From positions 1,674,001 to 1,738,000 of the forward strand of contig JAAXNY010000011.1 of the NCBI GenBank assembly GCA_013420905.1: 64,000 bases of DNA, given 5' to 3'. Both the position numbers and the translations under genes were made by a program. Below the pieces are notes generated by a model. It saw only the letters and a program-made list of their open reading frames with translations. It was not told the DNA's origin and did not search any database. The stretch is from Collybia mongolica (Eukaryota; Basidiomycota; Agaricomycetes; Agaricales; Clitocybaceae). Shown here piece after piece: positions 22,834-34,245 of the stretch (position 1 is the first letter of the stretch; the number at the start of each line of letters is the position of its first letter).

Positions 22834-24644
22834 ATGACAACTCCTTCGAAAAATACGGATTCAATCATACCAGAGGGAACGACTAATGTCCTGAAAGCCA
22901 CTCTCCTCGGAATATCGTGTCTTGCACTATTTACAGATGCACTTATGACAACATCCATAATAATTTGTCTGGATGCAGTGAGTTTTTTCTAGACTACGAC
23001 CCCATGTAACTATTCTAAACCTTCTGGTACTGTTATTTTTCAGATTAGCCAGGAGTTCAACCAATCCACCAGCATTGTTCCCTGGATCATGACCGCATAT
23101 GGCTTAACATTTGGGTCCTTCTTGCTTTTGGTGGGGCGATATCTTATGACATTTCTCAACTTCCAATATTTTTAGGCCGGCAAAATTTCCGATATCTATC
23201 ACCCTAAACCTGTCTTCATCTGTGGGTTCTTACTTATCGGGGCCCTTGGAATCGGGGCGGGTTTCGTGCAAAACATAATTCCGTTGATCATTCTTCGAGC
23301 GCTGCAAGGAATTGGTGCTGCGATGACGATTCCTTCTGCAACCTCAATGCTGACAGCCGCATATCTCACACCGCTCGCTAGGGGAATAGCATTGACCTTG
23401 TGAGCCACGTACAGTCTCGCCTTATTTAACCTAATTCCTTGAAGGTTTGCAGCTGCAGGAACACTTGGTCTATGCACAGGCTTTATTCTGGGAGGTGTTT
23501 TTATCCAATTTGCCTCCTGGCGATGGACTCTTTGGGTTGTACCCATGATTTCATTTCCTGTATCGATTATATCGGTGTGCGTATTACCTGGCCACCGACC
23601 TAGGTCAACGAACTCTATCAAAAAACTAGATGTCACCGGCGTTGTTATCTTAACCTGTAGGTCACTTTATTATTTTGATCGTTGTTGGATAGATCAAAGG
23701 CTGTTTTAGCATCCATTATACTACTGCTGTTCGCTCTATCACAGGCACCCACCATGGGATGGGGGATTGCTCGTGTCCTTGTCCCTCTGTTGGTATCGCT
23801 CATTGGGCTCGTTGCATTTTTCCTTCGTCAGGCGAAGCTGGATGATGACCATGCTCTCATACCTTCAAAATTCTGGTTCATCCCCAACTTCCTAGTCCTA
23901 GTGATGGTGTCCTTGTGCACCCAAATATATTTAACAGGGCCAGTCTTTATATTCAGCATAATATGGCCATATTCCTACGGCTGGAGTCCATTGAGCATTG
24001 GCTTACATGGGTGAGTACATTGTTTGTTTATGCTGTTAATGTTCAAGCATTTTAAACGTAAGACTTAGGTTACCAATGGGCGTAACAGCGGTTATTGTGT
24101 GCGTAATTCTCCCAAAGTATATATTACAGGTGCCACCACGAATCTCTTTGACACTTTCGACGGCAATGAGTGGTCTTTTCTCTCTGCTCATGGTTTTTGG
24201 AGATTCCGAGTCCCGCTACTGGAGTCACATCTTTCCGTCCATGGTATTTATCACTCTTGGGTCAACGGCTGCATATATGATATCTAAGTGAGAGGCACCA
24301 TACTGTTTTCTTTTCCCGGTGTTTTTGACTCATACCCTTTCAGTGTTGGAATAGTCACGTCTGTGCCCATCGATCATGTTGGCGTTGCATCTGCAATCTT
24401 CAGTGCTGCTCAGCAAGTTGGGGGTGCTATCAATATTGCAATCCTCACAACAATTTTTGTGGAAGTGCGCAATGAACACCCGCTACCATCATACAAAAGC
24501 ACTGCTTCTGCTTTGTGGTACCTGGTTGCTCTCGGAATCACGCAAGCTATTGCAGTCGCTGTGTTTCTCAACACAAGGCAGGATTCAGGATCTTCCTTCG
24601 AAAGTTCACCTGACCCTGCAACAGAAACAAAAGAGCCAGCTTGA
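22834..24644 (+). CDS. MFS drug:H+ antiporter (DHA2-type), 502 aa
   Basis: Seven exons: 22834-22977, 23044-23130, 23176-23399, 23445-23660, 23693-24010, 24069-24287 and 24344-24644, all GT-AG and in frame. Hydrophobic segments suit a 12-14 helix transporter in the plasma membrane. The first helices show LDAISQEFNQSTSIVPWIMT, then a motif-A-like loop LLLAGKISDIYHPK, then LRALQGIGAAMTIPSA and a motif-C-like GLCTGFILGGV. This order is that of fungal DHA2 multidrug/secondary-metabolite exporters. The C-tail is short and acidic. It lies 1 kb downstream of P450-C on the same strand and is the obvious candidate exporter for the cluster product; substrate unproven. Confidence 0.88.
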
Positions 24645-24995
24645 TCCAGGAATATTTCAAGTACGGTAGTTGAAAATTGTACATGCACCCATGACATTCA
24701 ACGATCCATTTAATGCCATTGCCCACCTTCCCTGACTCCATTACATAAATGATATAGAGGGTTCTGTTGCTGGGGTTTACGCAGACTCCTAACACAAGCG
24801 GCAGAACTTCTAGCGTTTGACCCGGTAAACTTATGTAATGTATTCTGATTGCTGTGCTCCCGGCCCACTTGTTGGATGCACGATCACGCGATCATGCATG
24901 AGCTCGTTCTAGCTAAGTGCTTTGTTCTCGACATGCTCCTACATGTCCATCTGCCATGCAGTGTATCATTCAGTGAGGGCCGTTGCCAGTACTTC
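24645..24995. other. Unassigned sequence after the MFS gene
   Basis: About 350 bp between the MFS stop codon and the first element of the repeat island. Nothing recognised. Confidence 0.4.
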
Positions 24996-26612
24996 ACACT
25001 CCCCCACATCCTGCAGAGGATTCCGATCGGAATCCGGAATTCCGACAGGAATCTGATCGGAATCCAGAGGAATGCAGGAAGATTTTGAAAAAGTTTTATA
25101 ACAGAAATTCCTTTGAGGAATTCTGCAATATTCCGCTCGGATTCCGCTCAGAACACAGAATTCTGATTGAAATCATCGGAATTCCGCAGAATTTTGAGGA
25201 ATTTCTTACAAAGTGTGGAAGAAGAAAATTCTCAAAGGAATTCCACAACATTCTGCTCGGATTCTGATCAGAATCATAAGTTTTAAGTCAAAACAGTCAA
25301 TAAAGTCAACAGTATATCTAACATTTTGAAGTACTAAATTACTCTCTTTCAGCCTGTCTTTTTAAAATCTGTTGAGTATGATAAAAAAGCACTCTATAAT
25401 TAATAGGATAAAACATGTATTATTACTAAATATAATACATATATGATAAGATAAATTTAATATAGGCGGGGCCCCCGCCCCCGCCCCCCCGTCGTCCTCG
25501 TCGGCCCCCGCGACATCGTCAGCGGCGACGGCACTGGCCGCTCTACTTGCCGCTGTCCCCGTCCCCGCCGCCGCCGCCGCCGTCCTCGTGGTGGTGGTGG
25601 TCGTCTTTGTTGTAGTTGTTGTTGTTGTTGTCGCGCCGTTGTTGGTGCCGCCGCTGCCGCTGCTGTTGCCGTCGTTGCCGCAGGCCTCGTCGGCACTGTT
25701 GCTGCTGTTGCTGTTGCTGTCTTCGTCGTTGTCGTTGTCATTGTCGTTGCCGCCTTCCTCACTATTGCTGTTGGCGGCCGTATCGTTTGTCTTGAGTTCC
25801 TGAAGTGGGGGGGAGGGGGACGTGCTGCATGGTGAGCGTGTGGGTGAGCGGCGGTGTATGACTCACCTGGTTCTGCCCCTCGGGGTGCCCTTTCCTCGTC
25901 GTCCCCTCGTTCCGCGTCCGTTTCTATCCTTCTCCCCACACCGTCTTGTGCGTCATCATGTCGACGTCGGTTGGTGTTCGATGCGTTGGCGTTGGCGGCG
26001 TGGGTGCGTTGGTGTTGGTGTCGGCATTGGCGGTTTGGTGGACGTCGTTGATGTGGTTGAAAAGAACCAACGAAGACGTGGCAACGGTAATGTGACCGTT
26101 GCACGTGCCTCATAATCATGTGACCTAAGTCTGTTGACTTGAGGCCAGTGAGCCGGCAGCTAGAAATGCCCGCCTTGCCCAACGGTTATGAACGCCAAAC
26201 ATATTACGTAATTTTCGTGCCTGTACACGTTCGAACCTAGTCGGATGCAAATTTTTCACCGCCGTTATGTGATGTTATTAATAACAAATAGTATATATAA
26301 TTTGTGTAAATAAAATTTATATTACTAATCTGATTAGTAATCAAACACGTGACCACAACGCGTCGTCACAACGCTCCGGCATTCCATCCAGGAATTCCGA
26401 TAGAATTCCTGTGGACTCTGTCAGAATTTCAGTATTCTGAAGCCGGAATTCCTGTGGAATTTCATTCCGCTCGGAATCCGTTCGGAATTTTTATCTATTT
26501 TTACAGCCATTTTCTATTACTTCTGCAGCCAAAATTCCGACAGGAATCCGAGCGGATTCCTGTCGGAATTGAGGATTCCGCTCGGAATCCACTGGAAGAT
26601 GTGGGGGAGTGT
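24996..26612. mobile_element. 1.6-kb TIR element with GGAATTCC-rich ends and GC-rich core
   Basis: The ends are inverted repeats: ACACTCCCCCACATC on the left and its complement on the right. The similarity continues inward for over 50 bp and more loosely for about 250 bp, through runs of GGAATTCC, TCGGAATCC and related words. No coding transposase is visible, and I could not find a convincing target duplication. Between AT-rich shoulders (25290-25460 and 26270-26340) sits a very GC-rich core. It may be a non-autonomous transposon that captured foreign or low-complexity DNA. Confidence 0.6.
25460..26182 (-). repeat. GC-rich low-complexity core with trinucleotide runs
   Basis: GCC, GTT and GTC-type triplet runs, most obvious at 25560-25760, dominate this segment. 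The minus-strand 241-codon frame reads as Arg/Ala/Pro/Thr low complexity with no domain, and long frames are also open on the plus strand, as expected for triplet repeats. I treat it as repeat DNA and not a gene. Confidence 0.55.
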
Positions 26613-27334
26613 AAAGACCTCGCTGTTGCATGGCACGGCATATCCAAGTTCGAAATTATGGAAAGTCAAGAATGCTTACTACTATTAATCATAGACAATA
26701 CGCAGTGCGTGTTGCCTTTTTTCCATGACAATAGGAAAAATCCTGCACTTTGGTGAGGATTCCTTCATACTGCATTTACTGCCCAGTTGGCATGCCATCA
26801 TGGAACCAAATTTGCCCATGGGACATAACAAACTGTGCAGTGAAATGGCTGTTCCCATAATAGATGATCCCCCAGAGTCAATGCATATGATGGTGAGCTC
26901 CCACAGGTATAACTAATGACCCATGTAATGAACAAGCGAGATTGGTGATTTCAAATCCCGGGATAGGAGGTGTGCTTATAATGTTGGAAATTTAAATCGC
27001 CCCTTGTAAGGCATGTGAATTACAATCAGATCATGGTTGCCTTACAAGTATGAGATGTTGGTTGCAAGCACATCATTTTGCTTGTTTTCTGATCATGAGA
27101 ACACAGAGATCACTACTTTGATGAGGGAATTGACACCACTTAAACTGCTCAATAACTTCATCCCACTTTGCAATGTCACACACTACTGGACCACAAGAAG
27201 ATGGGGAGGGAATAATGTATAAGTCAATATTTATGGACTCAGAATTAATTTTGTTATTTCATTGCCAGTACTAAACAGTGTTGGGTGTGTGTACATATAC
27301 ATATCCATCAGGGAAACAACAGGGGCCCAAGAAT
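26613..27334. other. Unassigned AT-rich sequence
   Basis: Contains only short frames. No repeat ends or gene recognised. Confidence 0.35.
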
Positions 27335-27640
27335 AAGGGGCCTTGAACCTCGCATTTGGGGCCTTGGCTTGTTGGAGGGAGGTCAGATGAGAGGAGAGGG
27401 CCCCAAACATCATGTTTGGGGCTATGGGTTGTGGCAAGGGCAGTAGGCAAGAGGAGAGGCCCCAAATACAAAGTTCAGGGCCTTGGTTCATGGCTGGGGC
27501 ATCCAATGAGAGGAGAGGGCCCCATAAGTGATGTTTGGGGCCTTGGTTTGCAGCACAAGCATCTGTTGTGAGCAGAGGGCCCTGGACACAATGTTTGGGG
27601 CCATGGTGTGTGGTGGGGGCAGGTGAGAGGAGAGTCTAAG
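27335..27640 (+). repeat. Minisatellite, about 5 units of ~60 bp
   Basis: A unit with a GAGAGGAGAGGGCCCC head and a TTTGGGGCCTTGG-type middle recurs at about 60-bp spacing, near 27397, 27458, 27518 and 27578. The units differ by substitutions and small gaps, so it is not a recent expansion. Confidence 0.75.
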
Positions 27641-27832
27641 GGTCAACATCCAACATTGATCTGACAATGCCCTGCCTGCCACTGCCAAGACAACCCCTGC
27701 CAAGTCAATCCCTGGAACTTGAGCAACTTGGTATTCAAAAAGGGCAGTCATGCCCACCTCATTGAGTGATGGAATATTACAGCTGGATTAGAATCACCTC
27801 CCCTCCCTGAGTTTTATCTATACTAACCACAA

Positions 27833-28173
27833 TGTAAGGGGATTACTTGTTTGTCCACATCTAGCCATCAGGATCACTATTGCACAGCTTGCATAGCATT
27901 GCTGTTAACTCTGGACTGACATATCATAGATGGACTATTGCATCAGTAGAGCTACTGATATCAGATTCTGCTGTTACTTGAGATGTAGCCACAATGTACT
28001 GTATATAAGGTGCTCCTTCCTCTCTATAGAAGAGCACCTTTGCAATAGACTTGGATTGGGTTCTCTCCTTGTGATCAAGCCTCTTGTGCTCTACACTTGT
28101 CCCTTCCCTGCATGGTTGCCATATTGTGTATACTGCTCCCTGCCTGAGCCTCTTGGCAACATGGCCCCTTACA
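27833..28173 (+). mobile_element. LTR of family A (341 bp)
   Basis: Starts TGTAAGGGGA and ends CCCCTTACA, the typical TG...CA LTR boundary with short inverted ends. It contains a GTATATAAGG promoter-like box. It aligns along its length with the 393-bp solo LTR at 35334-35726 except for a missing internal piece of about 50 bp. The flanks do not show matching 5-bp duplications, so it is a remnant of a larger or rearranged insertion. Confidence 0.75.
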
Positions 28174-28265
28174 ATTTGGATCAACTCCTGAATTAGGAAG
28201 AGGATTGGTAAAGATCTGTTGCAAAGTTGGTAACCACCACATACCAATGACACTGACAAACATCA

Positions 28266-28691
28266 TGTAAGGGGAGTGCATATGTGCCCCACATCTAGTC
28301 ACTCAGACATACTTCACTTCATTGTATACATATCCATATGCTACTGTATGCCTCAAGATACCTTGGCATAATCCTATCCACCTTGTGACATCTTCCTTAC
28401 CCCCTTTAGCAGATATTGGTTTACTCCTTACTAACACATTACATCTGTATCACTTGTACAGCCCTAGCAGGCTGATATAGGTTTCCAGTATATATCCATA
28501 CTGTTTTCTGATGTACCTATATAGATGGGGCTGTCCAATTGTGGACGGCACCTTTGCAGTACACTAGGCCTGTATGTCCCTTTGCAACAAAGCCCACTTA
28601 GTCCTCTGGTGCCTCCTTCCCTGTGCAGCTGAGTTTGCTGTTCATATTGCTCTCCCCTCAGGACACTCAGTGAGGCACAACCCCTTATACA
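28266..28691 (+). mobile_element. LTR-like repeat of family B, copy 1
   Basis: Starts TGTAAGGGGAGTGCATATG and ends CCCCTTATACA. It matches the interrupted copy at 28782-29960 and the inverted copies in both palindrome arms (33970-34245 and 38112-38387). No target duplication found. The termini resemble those of family A, while most of the internal sequence differs. Confidence 0.65.
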
Positions 28692-28781
28692 TTATACATG
28701 CTCCAAGTGCCCCTTGGGGAAAATATAAAAATATATCACTACCAAAATCTACCAATATCATTCTATAAGCCCAAAAAATAG

Positions 28782-29960
28782 TGTAAGTGGAGTGCATATG
28801 CACCCCACATCCAGTCACTCAGATATACCTTGCTTATTGTATACTCACTCATATGCTGCTGACATGCTCACACTTGCACTATGTGTGTAAACCAATATCT
28901 TTGACAATAATATCATCTCATCTTCTTTGACTTTGACTTCAATATCATCTTGGCAAGTCTTCAACTTGTCAATACACTCATCACAACTTTATACTCCTTC
29001 AATCACATCCCATTCCTTTCTGTTTTCCTTTTGTCTTGCCTCTCTGCTGCTTGATCATGCAACCAGCACATTTCAATAACCAATCATGCCCAACATGTAT
29101 TGATTTGACTCTCTTTTGGACTACAGACCCGACCATGCCTGATGGGGCTGGCCAACTTCAATTTAGAGTATTGAGCAACCCTTGTAGATCTAGTACAATA
29201 CCATCATACTATACCCTTTTTAGATATACCTTTCTTTTACCTCATTTTGCAATATGGATTCCATCATAAAATTTACCAGTTAGGTACCATTTTTGACATA
29301 TAAAAGGTCTCTGTTATATAGGTATCAAACAGCAATTCACATCTACTCTTTTCTTGCACTCTTCAATCTTGACTTGTCCTCTCAACTTTGATTTGCATTC
29401 ACAATCCCTTGATTTGAGTTTATTAAAGTACTTTGATGTACTTTAGGCTATTAACATTGCAAATTGCTGTTCAATAAACCATATAATATGTTGATTCTAT
29501 CACTCACTTGGTGGCCCATTGTTTTAATCACTTTGGTCTTTATCTGCATCATTATCAAGTTGTCAACTTCCTTGACTAGAGTCTGGCAACATCTTCAGCC
29601 ATTTGATTGAAAGCCTCTCAATTTCTATCAGAGATTGTCAACAACATTAAACATGTTATTGACTGTACTTGCCACTGTCACTGCCATACACCTTGAGACA
29701 TCTTGGTATAACTCTATTTACCCTGTGACACCCTCCTTACCCCCTTTTCACATTTATTAGTTTACTTTTTACTGACATATTACATGTGTATCATTTGTAC
29801 AGCCCTAGTGGACTGATAAAGGTTTCTGATGTATTTCCATAGTATTTTCTGATGTACCTATAAAGATAGGGCTGTTCAATTGTGGATGGCACCTTTGCAA
29901 TAAACTAGGCCTGGATCCCTCTCTTGTGATGAAGCTTGCTTAATCATCTGGTGCCCCCAG
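28782..29960 (+). mobile_element. LTR-like repeat of family B, copy 2, split by a later LTR
   Basis: 28782-28859 matches the first about 80 bp of copy 1, and 29681-29960 matches its continuation. The break coincides with the family-C insertion at 28860-29680. The far end is lost at a poly-G run. Confidence 0.65.
28860..29680 (+). mobile_element. Solo LTR of family C (821 bp) nested in family B
   Basis: Starts TGACA and ends TGTCA. It is flanked by CTGC on both sides (28856-28859 and 29681-29684), a short target duplication. It interrupts family B copy 2. A co-linear second copy lies at about 44223-45074. It contains a TATAAAAGG box in its second half. No internal retroelement genes are present here. 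Confidence 0.7.
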
Positions 29961-29979
29961 GGGGGGGGGGGGGGGGGGG
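29960..29979 (+). repeat. Homopolymer run of 20 G
   Basis: Twenty consecutive G preceded by CCCCCA. It marks the truncated end of a family-B repeat. Length may be unreliable because such runs are error-prone in sequencing. Confidence 0.8.
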
Positions 29980-30192
29980 CAGTAGAAGAATCTGAGACCT
30001 TGAGTCCCCTGGACCCTTACATCAAGGGACTTGTAGGGTCCTCCATAGGACAACTTCTCAAGTAGGAAATTCAGTTTGGCTAATTTTGGCCAAGTTCAAT
30101 TGCACCAGACTAGATGAGAATCTGTTATCTTCTTCTCCTTATTCTACCCCATCTGTGTACTTCACCATATAAATATCTACAAGTTAATATAA

Positions 30193-30450
30193 ATGATACT
30201 AAGGGTCTTTGGTTTAACCTTACCAATATACTTAGGGGAGCCTGCCCTAGCTGTAGCTAACCTTTCAAAGCATCTTACAGTGAAAAGGCTTGAGGCTGAG
30301 GCCAACATTAATTATTACTTATGTGGGCAAACTACAAAGCTCAAAAACATAAGGAATCATGTGGGAAAGTACTTGCTTTTTGCTCAGAGAAAACCAAATC
30401 AATTTGAGAAGTTACTACCTGATTACAAGTCCTTATGTTTACATAAGTAA
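30193..30450 (+). pseudogene. Transposon-type ORF fragment running into the palindrome
   Basis: 85 codons with a single-finger-like pattern (LCGQ, then IRNHVGKYLL) reminiscent of C2H2-like fingers in mushroom transposon proteins. The last 7 codons lie inside the palindrome end, so the native C-terminus may have been cut off by its insertion. No start or upstream exons assigned. Confidence 0.3.
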
Positions 30451-30712
30451 CTTGTTCATCATCCTAGGTTTGCGGGGAAAATTCAGCGTACCCAACAAGA
30501 TCCAGTGTTGTTTTTCCCATGGTTAGTAATTTTGAAGTGTTCTGAGAATTCATTAGAACATGATCAGTAAACATTTTGAAGTACATCAGTAACACTTTGT
30601 AGTTGTGGAAATATTTTTCTAACTGTGGGAAGCAATATTAGCCAACGTGCGGATTTTGAGCAAAAAAGGCAACTGCTAACATAAGCTGCTTTCAATACTA
30701 TAATTTTGAGTT

Positions 30713-31665
30713 TTTTTTTTTTTTTTGGGTCATATAAAAATATTAAGCGCATGTGGGTTTGACCCAGCTACATGCAGGCATAAACACCTATTACCACTAA
30801 GTAATCTGTAATGGGCCATCAGGGTGGAGCTGTACACTAAGTTGCTCTCCAGGTCATATTACAGGTCTAGACTGAGGATACCTGCAGTCCAATGGTATTG
30901 TACTGTACCATGTCTGAACCTCCCAATGCCTTAAAGGTTTACCTTCGCTTGTCAGGGCATGGTCCCCTCCCTTCACGTTGGTACCCCATTCCACTCCCCT
31001 CCTGGTATTTTCAGGTTGCCCTGGAAACCCATTACTCCCCCCCAGTGTCAAAGATAAATGTCCAATCTAAATGAACAACCCATACCTCAAACCTGCTCCC
31101 CCTCTCCTGAATCCCCCCTATTACTTTCCCCCCTGTTCCACACTGCTCTCCCAAAGCAATGACTCCCCTCCAAAATGAGGCTGCCAAATCCCACCATTGG
31201 TCAATAAACTGGCATTCTCCCCAAGAGGTGTGCTCTGTGCAGGGACAGTAGCTGATCGGGGGCCAGACCCCTTCCTCCTTTTTTGTGTTTGGGTGTAGTG
31301 GTTAAGCAAGTACAAATAAATTGTCAAAAATGTTGGCAGTGACGCTCCCTAAGGATCTGCGTGAAACAGAGTACTAGAGTTGTGGTGTCCTTGTGTGGCC
31401 TGGTAGTTGATGAGGTGGATGTGAACAGATTAGTGAAGCCCCCAGTACAGGCAAGATGAGATGTCCCTGCAGATAGTCAGGATCAGCTCTGATAAGTTAA
31501 AAATTTGGATATGGTATAAAAGGATAGTGGCCCAGGCTGAAAGAGTGGTCTGATGAAAGGCAATGTCGATTAGGGATGAGGTGTTAGGTAGTTTAGGGAC
31601 GACCTAGTGCAGGAGGGACAAATTCCCACGGTCAGATGGTGGTGGTAAAAGATCAAGAAGCATTG
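30713..31665 (-). mobile_element. Poly-A retro-insertion (SINE/LINE-tail or retrocopy), left arm
   Basis: 953 bp in reverse orientation. The plus strand begins with a T run (a poly-A tail on the minus strand), and the element is flanked by identical 15-bp duplications CTATAATTTTGAGTT at 30698-30712 and 31666-31680. Long variable target duplications and a poly-A tail indicate LINE-machinery insertion. No reverse transcriptase frame is present. The related repeat at 9440 lacks the insertion. Confidence 0.8.
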
Positions 31666-31733
31666 CTATAATTTTGAGTTAATTGGTCTTATGTTGGGAT
31701 ATCTCAAGAATTAATTAATAACTGTCCACTGCA

Positions 31734-31803
31734 TAATCATGCTTACGTTTGTCAACTACGCTGTTAGCTCTAACAGCATAGTTGACAAACATAAGCATGA
31801 TTA
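31734..31803. repeat. 70-bp hairpin (34-bp arms), left arm
   Basis: TAATCATGCTTA... pairs with ...TAAGCATGATTA around a 2-nt loop with two mismatches. It would form a strong stem in DNA or RNA. It could be a minimal MITE. Confidence 0.8.
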
Positions 31804-31847
31804 CAAGAGGCTTCTTCCGCTTTGGGCCAAACTTTTCCCACATTACA

Positions 31848-32790
31848 AAACATTGAATATCTCAACAACGACAAGACTTATGGATGCAATTTAAATTGCT
31901 ATCACTAGATATGGTGAAGGGCTACCCAATTGGTATATTTGTATGTATTTGTATTTGTTTGTTCACCTTCAAACATCATGATCAAAAGCAGCTCTCTCAC
32001 TACAAGCATGTTTGTATATGACTTTGCCACAGCTAGCCAAACAAACAATACCATCAAAGTTCCCACAATATAAATCATTGCATATCTCAGCAACAACAAG
32101 GCCTATGGATATAATTTAAATTGCTAGTGTTAGATATGGTGAAGTAGTACCTCATGTATATGTTTGTAAGTGTTTGTATTTGTTTTTATTTTTCTAAACC
32201 TCATCAACAACAATTTTCTTGCTACATATTACAAATGAATACTGTCTGTATATCACTTCATCACATCTGACCAAATAAACAATAATATTAAAGAAATTCC
32301 CACAATATAGATGATACTTATCTCAGCAAATACAAAGCTGATGGACATGCTACTACTAGACATTGTAACAGAATACATGATGTGTTTATTTATATGTGTT
32401 TGTAGTTGTTTGTACCCTTCCAAATCTCATTATCAACAACAACCTTTTTACTACATATTACAAATGAATATGATCTGTATATCACTTTGCCAACATCTGG
32501 CCAAACAAACAATATTAATGAAGTTCTGACAATATAGATGATGCATATCTCAGCAAATACAAGGCTAACAGACACAATTGAAATTGCTACTACTCCTAGA
32601 CCTATGGAGGGGGTACACCAGGAAATGTATATTTATATTTGTTTGCCTTTCCAAATTTGATTATAATCTCTTATTATATCTATTTTAATATCACATTTAT
32701 ATATTACTTGGCTATAAGCATAGCTAAACAAGTCAATGTGGATGCTCCTGGAATCTATAATGCCCAATATCTTGACAATGGCTAGCTACA
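31848..32790 (+). repeat. Tandem array of ~220-236 bp units, left arm
   Basis: Four diverged units plus a partial one, anchored by a TATCTCAGCAA-type word near 31857, 32083, 32320, 32547 and 32768. Each unit continues into a GTTTGT-rich region and an AACAACAA region. Not coding. Confidence 0.7.
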
Positions 32791-33044
32791 ATATATGAGT
32801 ATAGTTAAATATAGTATGTGATAATACAACAAAAAACACTTAACAGGCATATGTACATTTGTTTGAACTTTGTCTTTGATGATGATATTTCTATTTTTAG
32901 CATATCTGATAAGTTTTTGATTAACCCAGGATGCAAGGCTAGAAATAAAATGTTAAATGTTGAATGGTTGATATACATTTCAATACTATGGGAACTTGTT
33001 TCTATCATTACAAGTTCTTTATCAACCCAGGTTTCGGGCAAAAA

Positions 33045-33071
33045 ATTGATTGATTGATTGATTGATTGATT
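33045..33071 (+). repeat. (GATT)n microsatellite, left arm
   Basis: About seven copies of GATT. The right arm has the mirrored run at 39286-39312 with the same number of units, which matters for judging how recent the palindrome is. Confidence 0.85.
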
Positions 33072-33969
33072 CATATTTCAACACTGCAGGAAAATATTTC
33101 CATAATGGGATTTTTCTTCTCTTGTGGCTTTTTACAGCATTTTTCCACAAATACAAAGTATTGTGACATAATTTGCATGTATTTGGGATGCTTACATAAT
33201 GCTTTTGATGATGCCATCAAAATTATGCATATCTAATATTTCAGAGTGTCTCAAAATTTATTTTGTGTTTCTCTCCATAACCAGTAAAGCTATTAACTTT
33301 GTTTTATATATTTGGAATGTACAAACATGGCTCAACAATTTCCTTGTTGAGCATATTTTCTCCACAGTCCATATTGAGCAAAATATTAGAAATGTCCAGA
33401 TTCAGCTAGTTTTGAAGGTCTGTGTGTTATGTCAGGGGTGAACAAACATCTTATAACAACAATGACCCTTACCAAACATGACCCTTGTGGGAAATTACAC
33501 TAAACATTGGAATAATCAACAACTACTACTATAATTACCTGAAATACAAATTAGATTGATTTCTCTATTTATTGGCACATGTCACATGATCTATTCCACC
33601 ATATAAGTATACCAAATACATGACAACAATCTGAATGCTTATTAGTGTCCATGATCCTGGGAAAAGTTAGTTCTGATGGTTTTTGTGTTTTCTCCATAAC
33701 CAGGCAAGCTATGGCATTGGGTTTTGTGCACAGGTATTGCTTGTTTACTTGGTAACATTCTCCCATGGTCACATGATCTCTATAAACTATCATCTACATT
33801 GTTTCTACTCATTTACAACTTCCTGAATATGGAATGGAGCCACACAGTGTGTTGGCCCACTCCACCCAAGTAGGCATTTGGATTAATATTACTTCCTTAG
33901 TGATTAACTATTTGGTATATTCTTTGTTTATTAATTGTCTTAAAATTTAAACAATTAGTTTAAGTTTCA

Positions 33970-34245
33970 CAATTGGGTAGTCCAATCTATAAATAGATAC
34001 ATTGGATAAATACTGTGGGTGTACCAGAAGTCTATATCAGCCTACTAGAGCTGTGCAAATAGTACAGGGGTAAAGTATTAGTAAGAAGTAAACTAATATT
34101 TGCAAAAGGAATAAGAACATATCACAAGGTAGATAGAATTACACCAAGGTAGTCTCAAGGTATACAGCAGCATATAGGTGCATATACAATAGAACAAGGT
34201 ATATCTGAGCAACTAGATGTGAAGCACATATGCACTCACCTTACA
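33970..34245 (-). mobile_element. Family-B LTR remnant, left arm (inverted)
   Basis: Reverse complement of the family-B sequence seen at 28266-28691. Its 5' terminus on the minus strand reads TGTAAGGTGAGTGCATATG. It is diverged from the copies outside the palindrome, and no target duplication was seen. Confidence 0.6.

Noticed and set aside
25457..26182. 241-codon minus-strand ORF
   Set aside because: Low-complexity Arg/Ala/Pro sequence produced by triplet repeats, with long frames also open on the other strand. No domain and no promoter.
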